Assembly (NCBI GenBank): GCA_958298945.1 | Contig: OY282605.1 | Location: 33,024,811 to 33,088,810, forward strand | From: Atherix ibis | Taxonomy: Eukaryota > Arthropoda > Insecta > Diptera > Athericidae | Length of the DNA: 64,000 bases | Direction: 5' to 3' | Shown here: positions 1-13,300 of the stretch, piece after piece | How the letters are laid out: each line of letters starts with the position of its first letter | Numbering within the stretch: the first letter of the stretch is position 1 | The notes under the pieces: generated by a model | Databases searched by the model: none | The model's input: the letters and a program-made list of their open reading frames with translations, nothing else | Told to the model about the DNA's origin: nothing | Program-made: the position numbers and the translations under genes

Positions 1-294
1 TTAATGCGATGCTTTTTTTGGTCGAAAATGGGCAAAAATCGAAGACGTGCCAAAACTGAAAATTCAAAATAGAAGACGAGCCAAAACTGAAAATTTTAAC
101 TGAAAATTCAAAATGGCCGAATTAGTCGGCATAAGTGAGAGACATAAGTACCAACATAACGCCATAAAAAATGGCCGAGCTTATCGGCATAAGTGAGAGA
201 CATGAGTACCAACATAACGCCACAAAAAATCGAAAATCGAATATACGTAACCCACGGAATTTCAAAATTCGCGATACTTTTCGAACAAACCTTG
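1..294 (-). mobile_element. Family-A mariner, 5'-end fragment
   Basis: The right end matches the family-A terminal repeat (gcgatacttttcgaacaaac) and is followed by TA at 295-296. The rest is the 5' untranslated region and first coding bases in minus orientation, as in the copies ending at 3,529 and 54,695. A block of about 60 bp (aatggccgaa through cataacgccayaaaaa) is present twice at about 111-172 and 173-229. The element runs off the left edge. Confidence 0.75.
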
Positions 295-332
295 TACTAC
301 AATAAATTGTTGATAAGTGCTTTTAAAAATAC

Positions 333-578
333 CTCTTTGAATATCATTTTCAGACATGCGTCTTAAATTAACTCTTTTCGGTGCGTTTGGTCCAATATCG
401 TCTACTAGAATAGTACTGTCCATGGATTTGCGAACAAACATGTCTGCCTCGTCGAGTAGACTTTCGGTTGAACCACTAGAATCACCAAGGATAGTAAAAA
501 CAGAACGGCCACCATACCTTCTACAGCAAACACATTCATTTCGGAGGTCTGGCAAAGAGCCTCGGATTCGGGATGGTT
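333..578 (-). CDS. Coding exon 5 of the host gene
   Basis: The acceptor is TTTTTTTAAG|AACCATC and the donor is AAAGAG|GTATTT. The exon joins exon 4 in phase 1 and reads RIRGSLPDLRNECVCCRRYG through VNLRRMSENDIQR. The following intron contains the family-A mariner piece at 1-294, so the next exon lies outside the window. Confidence 0.8.
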
Positions 579-3500
579 CTTAAAAAAATACACATGAATA
601 GTAAGTACACTTGGAAAATATGTTCAAAAACTCTACCTTGAAATGTAACTCTTGGAGTATAATTCATACTTTCGGAAGTCCGAATCCCTTGGCCATTATG
701 AGCTTGTTTGCAGACAGCACAACGAATCGATGGAACGCTACGGGAGCGATGATGTCTATCGAGACTGCTGTACCTTGAACCCATAGAATAACTACGGCAG
801 GAGTCGAAAGAATCACCACGTTTACCCCATAATTCACCTGTTTGAATAGTTTGTGTTCCAAAGCTATTCTCATTTACAGTCCACTGAGAAACACCAGGCG
901 ATGTCATACTAACACTAGGTGTTATCCTTCAGTTAAATAAATACGATATTAAAAATTAAAATACTTCAACAAAATAACAACATTTTAAATTACCCCTTAA
1001 GAGCATAGTCTGGCGTTTTAAGAAGATTTCCTTTGTAATAACGTGACGATTGCTTGTTATTTTGCTCTTGATTCTCCTCATCTTGACACAGATGATCTGC
1101 TGAACGTGACAATTCTGGTACCATGCTAGTGAAATTTATATCACTCAGGAGAACTCTTCTAGCTTCTTGGGTTCTATTCGAGATTCTTCAAAATAAAACA
1201 AAAAAAAATTTTTCTTTAATTAAATAAATTTTATTTTTAAATTATCTTTTATATAAAAAATTAAAATGAATATTTGATATTGATATTTTGATTGCTTCAT
1301 TCGCTTCTCGTTTTGTCAAAGGACTTTTTCCAAATGAACTAATAATTTCGATTTATTATCATCAGTTCAATAAATATACATTTTCAGATATTTTGGAATT
1401 TTTCCAGAAAAAGTCCTTTGTATACAACCACTTGACTACGCCATAAATAGGTATTCGATAAATTTTGTTTGCTCAAGAACTCGTTGTTATAGAAATTGTA
1501 ACTAACGATATTTACCTTATACATAAATTGCCCAAATTAAATGCGTAGGCAAGAGTCTTTTATGATAGAAAATTATTTTTCTCTTCCACTTTAAACATAC
1601 TTTTAATATGAATAAATAATAATAAATCTAAAAATACATTTATAGGATAGCAAGTTTTCAACAACGGAAGTGAATAATTTACTTTTATAAATATTGTATA
1701 AATTATTAGCAAAAATATATTTTTCTAATCATTAAAGTAACTGACATTTTTTAAGACCAATCAAGTTCAAAAGTCTTTTTAATATTAACAGTTAAATTTA
1801 AATACTTTGCATATATAACAAGAAAGGCTGTAAAAAAATTACTCAAACGTTGAAGGTCTTGACAGTAAGGCCCAAGGCTTTTTCTAATTAATTATAAATT
1901 TAGATCATAGACTGTTTATATTAGAAATAAAAGAATATTTAGACCTCATACCTGAGAGACCATGTACCCACATATCATTGATTCCTCTCATAAAAGTATT
2001 CATTTGGTTTTAATTTCTTAATTAGCAAAACAACGGTTATTTAGTGGGACCTCTCTCATAAAAGTTTGTCCATAATTAATTTCGTTTTTATTTATTAATT
2101 AGTAAAATGAGATCATTTTGTGGGACCTTTCTCATTAAAGTTGCACAATAATTATTTTGGTTTTTATTTATGAATTAGTAAAATGAGGGTATTTAGTGGG
2201 ACGTCCCTCATTAAAGTTGGTCACTAATTATTTTTTATTTTTTTAATTAATTATTAAACAAAATCATTTAGTGGGACCTGTCTCATAAAAGTACGTCAAT
2301 AATTAAATTGTGGTAACTGATATGTCTTTGAATATTAAATTTAATAGGTATCGGACATTTATTTGGTGTGTTCAAAAAATATCGTGAATTTTGTGCTTTT
2401 TTCAAAAATTATTTATTTATTAATGAATATTTATTTTGTCCCCACCAGATATTATATCGTAGCGTAGCGTCGTCCTTTCATGGGGCTCTTCAGTTTCGGG
2501 AACAATAAAAGGCCACTGGGGGCCAGATGTGGGGAATATGGTGGCTGCGGCATTATTAATGTGTTGTTTTGGCCAAAAATTCGCGCACAAGCAACGATGC
2601 GTGAGCAGGAGCGTTATAATGGTGCAAAAGCCAATTTTTGTTCTTCCACAAATCCTGGTGTTTCTGGCGGATTGCTTGGCGCAACTTGCGTATAACTTGC
2701 AGAAAATATTCCTTATTAACCGTTCTGTCCTGTGGCAAGAACTCATGATGCACCATCACATTCGACCGAAGTTCGCGCTTTAAAAACCTTCACATTCGAC
2801 CGAACTTGGCGCGCTTTTTTCGGTCTTGGCTCAAGCGGCAGCTTCCATTGGGATGATTGAGCTTTTGATTTCCACGTCACAATCATAAACTCATGATTCG
2901 TCACCAGTTATGACCGTCTGGAGCATATTTGGATCGTCGCGGACAGAGTCCAACAGCAATATTAATGCGATGCTGTTTTTGGTCGAAATTGAGCAATTTT
3001 TGTACGAATTTCGCGGCGACCTGTCACACGACCAAATCATTGGTAAAAATCGAATGGCACGAGTCAATCGATAAGTTCTCAGCAACTTCTCTAACGGTGA
3101 TTCGACGATTGGCCAATACTATTTTCTTCACTTCATCAATGTTTTTGTCTGTTGTTGACGTGCTTTCATTGTTCACATCTTCTCGGCCCTCTGAGAACAT
3201 TTTGTACTACCGATAAACGTTGCTTCGGTCCAAGGTAGCCTCACCATAAGCCACAATCAACATTCGGAATGCGTCCGCACAATTAATTTTGTTTTTCACA
3301 CAAAATTTGATACGATGATCCATTTTTTTTGGAATGGCAAAAATCGAAGATGAGCCAAAACACGTGCAAGCAAAGCAGCTGTCAAAAACTAACTGAACAT
3401 TCAAAATGGCCGAACTTGTCGGCATAAGTGAGAGACATGAGTACCAATATAACGCCACAAAAAATCGAAAATCGAATATACGTAACCCGCAGAAATTCAA

Positions 3501-6500
3501 AATTCGCGATACTTTTTGAATAGACCTCGTATGATTGTTACTCAAAAAAGTGTATTATTTTATTATGAATAAACTCCAAGCTAGTACAACTTTTACAAGT
3601 TATCCATATTTATTTTAAAAATAAATAATCAATTTGTTAAATACAAAATTATATTTGATCGTAAAATTGTGTTTATTGATGAGGCTTTTTTTTGACTCAA
3701 TAGTTTTGTTTGAGCCAAAAATAAGCTTTATAACTTAACAACAAACAAAATTGTTACATTTAAAAGCAGACAAATTCACAAGAAATATTGGAGGTACCAT
3801 TCCATTTATAAAAAAATCCCTGGATTTGGCAACAACGTGATTTTAAAACAATGGACCTTTCAGTTTATTTCCAAGATCGCGCGATTTGACACGGCTTGAC
3901 TATTTTCTGTAGTGTTTTGTAATGTCGTTAGTATATGCTGACAAACCAGCAACAATTGACTCCGTTGAAGCCAATATTGAGCGAGTTATAGTAGAGGTAG
4001 AACCGGATTTACTCGACAAAGGACTCAAACATAAGTTTAGGCATATATGACAAAAAATTGTCTTCGTGTAAATGGCAAAAATTTAAAAAAGGCAACAAAT
4101 TATGTTCGAATAAAAAACAAATTTTTTTTTGTATTTTTTTTTTATAGAAATAAATTTATTAAAAATGTTTTTTAAATAATTTAAATAAAAAATAAAAACA
4201 TTTTTAAATATTTTTGTTTAACAACATGTCAAATGTATTTATTTAAGAGTATGTGCGTTTTGATGAGTATTTGAAATTAATCAATTAAGCGGATATGAGA
4301 ACAAACATCAAAGGAACGTGTAACACGATTTATTTTTGTATGAACTCTTTATGGAAGCAATTCAGATGGAAATCGATTTGAAGAAGCTAACCTGATATCG
4401 AACGCATATATGGAAATGTATGTAGATTGAGTAGAGAGCGCTTGAGCTGCAGTGTATTTGTGGCAACGAAAAGGACTCAATATCAGTGCATGGTGTCGGT
4501 TGACGAGTGCTTTTAAGTATGGGGTATTCTTTTAATAGCAACAAGTACATTCCCGATGCAACCCTCTATACGCCATTTACCTTGAATGTGTCTATTGTTG
4601 TAGGTAGATGGCATTTTTCTATTGCACGAGTGAATAATATTATTCATAGCTGATATGACACAGAAATTATAATGCTTTCCGTGTTGATTTAGAAGTACCA
4701 CGCAGAAATTAGAGCATATTTTGTCTATGGCATAAAATACTCAGAACATATCGTAGCATTTGTTATAAATCGTTATATTTACACAATTATTGTTTTCCAA
4801 TTGGTTAATTGGTAATAGTTACCTGTAGAATGCGAATGACAAGTTTTTGACAGGTACTTGTTGTTATCAAAATGAATATTTATCTATGCAAACTTCAGTA
4901 ATGTAAACACTCTCATTCATAAAAAGAATCAATTAATCAAAAATTATAGTGAAAATACTCAATGCACCGGATTATAATAAACATTTTTCTTCACTTTAAA
5001 GATATCGTTTTTATTTATTATATAAGTGTATGTGTAAATGTAAAAAGATAAGGACGTTCTCGCAACATTTATTATGTATGCATTCTTTGTGCATAGCATA
5101 AATTTTTCAATGAAGATAAACCGATGAAAATTTGCATTACTTATATTTCCAAGGGCACTCGAAACTTTTAAAGTGAATGGAAAAGTTTTTATATAAAATT
5201 ATAAATTATTATTTAGAAAAGGAAACGATCTGAACTTTATATTGTGATATATTCATGTTCGTAAACTAGGTATGGCAGAAAAGTAATAAGATTTTTTTGA
5301 ACAACAATATCATTTTTATAGCAGTGTTGGAAAGCTTCAGTTGGAATTGCTTTCAGCTTCTTTGGATGTTATCGATAGTATGAAAATAATTTCCGCTTTG
5401 TGGTAGGCGATTCCAGTTAGATTCTGTAAGGGTTTTTTTTTTATCTAAGGTAACAAAAAAAAAGATACACAAACTTAGATCAGGTGAATAGAGGGGTTTG
5501 TAATTCACTGGCATAGCTTTTTCGACAAAAACCCTTTGATAAAGATGGCTGCGTGATAGGAAGCGTTTTCAAGTTAAAACATCCAAGTTCCCATCATTTT
5601 TAAACAACTTTTTTTTTTATAAAAGTCTTTATTGATATTTTGTCTAGGTGGGAAATTTTTTGGGAACGATTCCCCTACTGTTATAGTTTTGCTTTTTCAT
5701 TAACTTATTCGTGCTTTCGTTGGCCGAGGAGATTTGTCAGCGTATTTTGTTTGTTATTATTTCAAGTAACATTAGTACTGAAATGTATATTTTAAGTGCC
5801 ACGACAGCAAAGGTAATTTGATGATAAGGGATAATGTAATAAGGAAATTAAATTAGAATAGAAAGAAAAGTGATATTTGGGAATTAGCGTAGGACCATGC
5901 CTCCTCAGTCTGATTCGAACTCACGACCTCTTAGATTATTTTGTTAACGGCCCAACAGACCTCGCCCAACGCTTTCACATTCATCTGCTCAGGTGGTCTA
6001 ATGCCCAAAAGGGAAGGATAACGGATAAGGGAATGATAGTAGAATAGAAAGTAAAGTGGTGTTATGGCCCCTTGGATCATAGTCCTGGATGCTACGAACC
6101 CTTTGATGGTAGTCCTGACTGTACTACCGAGTCTTCTAACTGTACTACCGAGCTGGCAACGACTGTATTTCTGGATCGTACTCGAAAAATTCACATAGGT
6201 GATCATATTACTAAAAAAATCTGGGCTACTTTCGATACTGTTGAGAAGGTGAAGTCACACATTCTTCCGATTGTCTTTCTGTTCAGAGATTGTTCGGTAC
6301 CATCTTGGGAAACAGCTCTCTCATTCTCAAATCTTGAGACAAAATAAAATGAGGGGTAAAACAAATGAAATTTGACTTTACTCAATGCTCATAAGCTTTA
6401 GTCGACGATCTGACCTCACAAGAGGTTGAAGGCCTCTCTGACAGAGCTTCACCTTTTATTGCTTCTTAGCCCACAAAAATGCTTTATGTCACCGAAAAAT

Positions 6501-7289
6501 TCAGGATCTTGATAAGGAGTATTACGCATGGGGTCGTTGCAACTTTTCGTAAGTCAAACTCGTGGATTTACTAAGCTTCATAAAAAAATTTATGTGGAGA
6601 AAAAGTTCCCATTCTTGTCAGATCGTTCTTAGTGAAGTTAGTCTCTCACGGAGCGCCTAACTTGGAAGGATGGAGCCTCATTTTTTACAAAGACAGTTCT
6701 AAAATGGATGTGAGTATTGGAGAGGGGGTGTAGACGGAACTTATTACCATCTTTTTAACGCCACTGATAATGCCCATCAATTTTTTAACATCAGACGGAA
6801 CCTACGTAACGTAAAGATCTACATCAACTCAGATAGCCAAGCTGTATTGAAAGCTCTTGCCTTATGTGATGTCCAATCTGAGATAGTTTGGGATATCCTC
6901 ACGGTCTTAAATCAACTGCGTAGATACAATAATGTAACTTTGCGGTGGGTGCCACGTCATAAGGTAACGAACTAGCACATAAACTTGTTAAAAGGGGAGC
7001 AATACTCTGTTCATTAGACCAGAACCCTTCTGTGGCTATTTAAAGGGTCCAATATATAATCCTGGAAACTACAGGTTTAAAGCTCATATTGGGGTAATTC
7101 CCCGGGCATGAATCACTCCACAAAATTCATCGCATTTTCTAAAAAAAGGGTCGGCCAAGGTTCTTAAACTCACCAAACTAGATATAAGGTTACTCACTGG
7201 CATACTCACTGACCATTATCTGTTAAGATATCATATTAATAGGATTGGCAAATCTGACACAACAATCTGTCGTTTTTGCTCCAAAAAGG

Positions 7290-7339
<50 letters not shown>

Positions 7340-10300
7340 TATTATTATTATTATTAGTCTTATTGCTTATCTGCTACATCTTATAAATATAAAGTGTTAA
7401 TAAATTTTATTTTTAGCATTTTATGTTATATACATTTCTAATATATGAGGTCTGTTCAAAAAGTATCGCAAATTTTGAATTTACGCGGGTTACGTATATT
7501 CGATTATATTAACATTGCTAAGTTCGACCAAAACCACCATCGCATTAACATTGCTAAGGAGCTGGTGGACTCTGTCCGCGACGACCAAAATTTGCTCCAG
7601 AGGGTCATAACTGGTGACGAATCATGGGTTTATGGTTATGATGTGGAAACCAAAGCTCAATCAGCCCAATAAAAGCTGCTGGTCGAGCCAAGACCGAAAA
7701 AATCGCGCCAAGTTCGGTCGAATATGCAAGTTTTGCTTACAGGTTTCTTCGATTGCAGGAGTGTGGTGCATCATAAATTCTTGCCACAGGGTAGAATGGT
7801 CAATAAGGAATATTACCTGCAAGTTATGCGTAAGTTGCGCGAACCAATCCGCCAGAAACGCCCGGATTTGTGGAAGAACAAAAATTGGCTTTTGCCATTT
7901 TTGGCCAAAAACAACACACTAATAATGCCGCAGCCACCGTATTCCCCAGATCTGGTCCCCTGTGACTTTTGCTTGTTCCCGAAACTGAAGAGCCCCATGA
8001 AAGGATGACGCTACGCTACGATTGAGGAGATAAAGACGGCATCGAAGGAGGAGCTGAACAAGATCACAAAAAATGATTTTTTGAAGTGCTTCGAAGATTG
8101 GAAAAAACGTTGGTACAAGTGTATAATATCTGGTGGGGATTACATTGAAGGGGACAAAATAGATATTAATGAATAAATAAAGAATTTTTGAAAAAAAGCC
8201 CAAAATTCGCGATACTTTTTGAACAGACCTCATATAGTCCTGGGAATGTGGAGTTAAAAGCTCACACTGGAATAATTGCCTGGGCATGAATCACTATAAA
8301 AAATGCACCTCCTTTTCTAAAAAAAAAGGGTTTCAGAAGTCCTTAAACTAAACAAACCAGACTTAGGGCTACTTACTGGCCTACTCATTGGCCCATTCTC
8401 TGTTAAGATATCATTTAAATAAGATGGACAAATCTAACATAGTAATAAGCAGTCGTTTTGCCCAGAAGAGGATGAAACGATGTACTCTACAATTGCCCGC
8501 CAGAGACTTCGGTATCTTGGTTTGGGATTTCCTGATCTCTACGAAATTTTTCGGCTACCAACCAATATGATATTGAGGTTCACTAAAAGCCTCAATTTTA
8601 CTTTTAATTGAGTTAGGTTTATTGACTACAAAAGATCTTATTGGTCGAACATTATTATTACTATTATTATTAGTCTCATTACTTATCTGCTACATCTTGT
8701 AAGTACAGAGTATTATAAATTTTATTTTCAGCATTTTCTGTTATAATTTTTTCTAATATATATTTTTATTTTTAATATTACCATTTGTTATTTATAACTT
8801 TTTTCGGAATTGTTCTTAGTTTATAATTTTTTAAAATGCTTCGGTATGAACATTAATAACGCAAATAATTGTCAATCTATTTTCTTCCACTTTTTTAATA
8901 TATTTTTTTTAAAGCTTATAAAAGTTTTCAACTTTAACAATACGGTTAAAAAAAAAACAATCAATAATAAAGAATAAATTTTTGTAGTATTTAAAGAAAC
9001 GAAATACATTAAAGGATTTGTTATTCAATAAATTCTACTAAAAATAAATAAAAGTAAATTTGATAAGGTAAATTATTATTCTTCTTTCATTCAAGATAAG
9101 ACAATTCCTAGAAGGGCAAATATGTCTTAATCACGAAACAAATGGAAGAATTCTTGTATTTATCACGTGACTTGTTTGCATAAGTAACAATTTATAATTG
9201 ATTGTATCGTTTGCATGTTTGCCCAAAATGATAGTAATACTCTTTCCTGTGAATAATACAGACAACATCGTAAATTGATTCTTACCGAAATATCATTTAC
9301 GAAAGTTTTATTATTTTCCTTAAGAGTTTGTTGTTGTAATTCTATCATAAAAATTCTATTTAGTATTGTCGTATTCTTAATAATTTTTTTTATATTCATT
9401 CTGAGAACCTTTATACTATAAGTCAGACTGTATTTAGTAAAAGAAACCTGAAATTGTACGCACATTTTTGTAGTTATCGTAAAGGAAAATTACCGTAATT
9501 GTCACTGAATTAAGGAATCATCTTATATCTATTTATATTGATTATATAATATTTCAAAACAAAATGTACAAAATTATTTTCTTCAATTGGCAAAATGTAC
9601 TTTCCTTATTAACTTTTCTAATTAATATCACAAAAAATCAATTATGGAAATGTACACGTAAATGTCTCGTTGGATTGTTTGGCTTTTCTATTTTCTTAAT
9701 TTAAATGTTATCTACAACAACATATAATTGGTCACAAGCAGATTTTTTAATGGGAGATACAATTACATGAAGATATGCAGGGGAAAACACCCATCGATAT
9801 CTCCCCAAGAACGGGACAATTTATCTTATAAGTTAAAAAAATCGCGAGGCCATTGCCTCTACCAAACGTCGATGGGTGTATAATGGAAGGGTGAGAGTGT
9901 GCAGTTCTCTTCCTAAAGGATTAGAATGATAAGATAGGTTTTATGTCACGCTGGATAATAGTGTTCCGTATATAAAAGAGGGCATTGACAATTTTTCGAA
10001 GGGTTCGGGATTGTAGGATTTGGATTGGAAGGAAATAGGAATGCTTAGTCCATATCGGTTTTAGTGCCGTATTATATAGTAATAGTTTGTTTTTTATTGT
10101 CAGTTTTGATTTACTGTGTAGGAGTCATAGTAATTGTTTAAATCGTCTGTTAAGATCACTTCTTTATCAGGTGTATAAGCTTAAATCGGCTGTTTTTGGT
10201 AAAAAAAAGCGTTTTTTTCATAGAAGGCAAAAACAAATTTATTCAAAGTACTTGCCTTTGCAAGCTACCCCTTTTTCCCATATATCGGGCAATTTGTGTA

Positions 10301-13300
10301 TACCACGCCAAAAAAAATTCCTTCTCTTTCGAGGCAAACCATTCATCAAGCCATTTTCGGACGTCTTCGTAAGAATCGAAGTGCTTCTCAGCGAGTATGT
10401 GGCCCATCAAAAACAGATGGTAGTCGGAAGAGCCTGGTCTGGTGAATAAGCGGGGTGGGGTAGCACCTCCCAGTTGAGTGTCTCCAAGTAGTTTTGGACC
10501 ATTTTTGACGTGTGCGATGGTGCGTTGTCGTGGAGGAGCACGGTGCAATTTGATGAGTTGTTGGTGGTAGCGGTAGTTTCACCAGGTTTTAACATCTCAT
10601 AGTAGACGATACCCTGCTGATCCCACCGAACGCACACCATCTTCTTCCGTCCGAAGCAATTTGGTCTTGAGGAAGATGTTGATGGTTGGCCGAGATCAAC
10701 CCACGATTTCTTGCGTTTAGGATTCTCGAAATATATCCACTTTTCATCACCTATCACAATCCGATGCAGGAACGACTTTCTTTTTTGTCTGGTGAGCAAG
10801 ATTTCGCATGTGTTATGGCGTCGCTCCATCTGCCTATCGTTCAATACATGCGGCACCCATTTTCCGATCTTTTCAATCTTTCTAATGGCACGCAGACGCA
10901 TAGAAATGGCTGGTTGAGTAACACCCAATCGCTCCATGAGCATTTTTTGCGATTGGGTATCGTCTTCGTCCAAAAGAGCCTGCAATTGATGGTCCTCAAC
11001 CTTCTTAGGCCGATTTTCACGCTTCTTGTCCCACAAGTCAAAATTGCCGTATTTGAACCAATCTCGGCACGTTGTTTCCGATATAGCACTGTCACCATAG
11101 GCCTCCATAAGCATTCGATGCGATTTGGCAGCCGATTTCTTCAAATTGAAGCAAAAAAGCAGAGCTTCCCGCATATGCTCTTTTTCTGGCACAAAACTAG
11201 ACATGATTACTAAAGGAAAAATGTATGTTGTTGTACGAAACGAAATTGCTGACAATGTGCACTGATTAATGTTGACAGATGTCAACTACCCATGGTTGCT
11301 TAATGCGCTCACTCACGCCATCTATGACCAAACAGCGGATTTAAGCCTATACCCCTGGTAAGTTCCGCGTAAACGTTTCAGGTTAACCGATTGTTGAATA
11401 TGAGACCAAAATAACGCAAGGTCCGTTTTTGTGGAATGTTACTGCCGTTTAGGGTAATGTCGGGAGTGTGTTCTTGGTAGAGTGTGAAAGTAACATGAGC
11501 AAATTTTTCTTAATTCGACCGCCCCCCTTTCCTTCTTTTAAACGAGGTTTCTAAGGAGTGCATCGGAGGATACTTAAATTGAAGGCTCTACGCTAAACTA
11601 CCGGAGATAATTTAACAACTTATTGTGTATTATATTAAGAATATTACTGTGACAAGGAATATTTTGGGTACAAATATTGTAAACGACAGGACCAAGGAGA
11701 CTTCCCTGAGAGACACCGGCGGAGATACGATAAATATCAGAAAACTCAATATTTTCAGCTAACTAAAGATATCTGTCTGAATGATAGGATTTTAGGATGT
11801 GGAAGTAACCAGAGAGTAACAGCCAAAATAATCCAGCACTCCATACACCGCCGGAACCGTACGAAATGTGCAGCAATACGCCTGCCTGGGCAGTATTTCT
11901 TTTGCTCTAGCGAGCACACTACTCGTGGGTAATCGACTACGGAAAGACATTACTGGATAGTGGTATGCTCAGCTCTCAATCCAAACTGATGCTGATGAAT
12001 CACACCTTTGGTTTCCAAAAATCGCACAAAGACGTTTCAGGATTAATTTTTCTAGAACTGTTTGGTTAATAATGCAATTTTACAGATAATTCTTGATTGG
12101 GAAGAGTTTAATTTTAAATCAGCAAAATGGAATTTAGTTAATTGACATTGTGATTATGTACTCTTAGGGGAGAATTTTGAAACGTTAAGGATAGTTAGTA
12201 ATAATCCACTTACCTCATAGAGTGTTTTTTTTGTCCTGTCATTATTGTTGGCACAAATTTAGATGGAAGCGTGCACGGACCGCCTAAATGGTATCGATCA
12301 CGTGCCAATTGGCTTTCGGATTTCCAATGTTCCGGAAGAGCTGATATATCCGTCTGAGCAGAGCTGCTTCTTTTTGGACCACCTTTATCTGAAGCTATCG
12401 TTTTTGATGTTATATTTTGTCCACCCATATGTTGATTGTGTGATATTCGCCGAGAATAACGTGAACTCAATCTAGGTGCAATATGCCTTCCAGTAGTGAC
12501 TGTGTCTCTATGATGCATTACTGGCCTAGAAATATGAAATGTTTAATGGTCAAAAATCATTATTTTAAAAGGAAGGGGGAAGGGAAGCTTTATTGTGGTT
12601 GGTGTGTGTTTACCTGTAAGCAGGTGGATTAGGACAGGTATTGCGACGGTACATTTCGAATGTTGTTTCTTCAATAATGCCGCATTTGGAAATGTCCGTT
12701 TCTACCAGGACATTACAATTTGTCCACTTTCGTCCCATGGCAGAAAATTCACGATTATCAAAGAAGTCGACACTTTCATCTCGACCGATTAGTTGCATCT
12801 CATCTTTTTGATCGGTACTGTATTCTTTGTCTAAGCTCGACGATTTGGGGCTGCGTTGGTGATCCAAACTATCGGTACTTTCGAGGCTTTTCTGCTGAGT
12901 TACACTGGATGAGTCTGAGGTGAAAAATACCTCGTGACTAGTCGAGGTAGGAAGTTTTTTTCCTGGAGGAGTTCCTTGTGTAGACGACTCCTGATCCGTT
13001 TGAATTGATGCAAATTTTACTAGAACAGGTGTACCCGATGATCCAGGTGCTTGCCATGGATCATATTCGGAAATGGATACTAAATCTTCCTGAATAGGAT
13101 CACGTGTCTCGTCAGATGAAAAGATCAACTCAATATCATCCACTTCCTCTTTTCCTTCATGCTCCTTATCGGACGTTTTACCATCTCCGGTTTTTGGCTC
13201 AACGGCGGTAGCACCTTCCTCTTCCAATGGAATATCATCTTGAAATACTGAATTATCACCTTCTGAAGCTGAGTTATCAAGCTCATCATCGATTATATTA

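Larger units (their letters stand above)
1186..12213 (-). other. 11-kb transposon-filled intron of the host gene
   Basis: This is the interval between the GTAAGT donor at 12,213 and the acceptor at 1,186. It contains two family-A mariners, a 76-bp tandem array, an RNase-H LINE with a duplicated tail, a jockey-type LINE split by a Mos1-like mariner, and smaller transposase remnants. The other three introns between coding exons are 58-88 bp, so the length comes largely from insertions. Confidence 0.75.

Noticed and set aside
10686..11213. 175-codon plus-strand ORF
   Set aside because: It is the reverse of the Mos1-like transposase, which has clear motifs on the minus strand.
12263..12475. 70-codon plus-strand ORF
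   Set aside because: Antisense to exon 2, whose splice sites and phase fit the gene.
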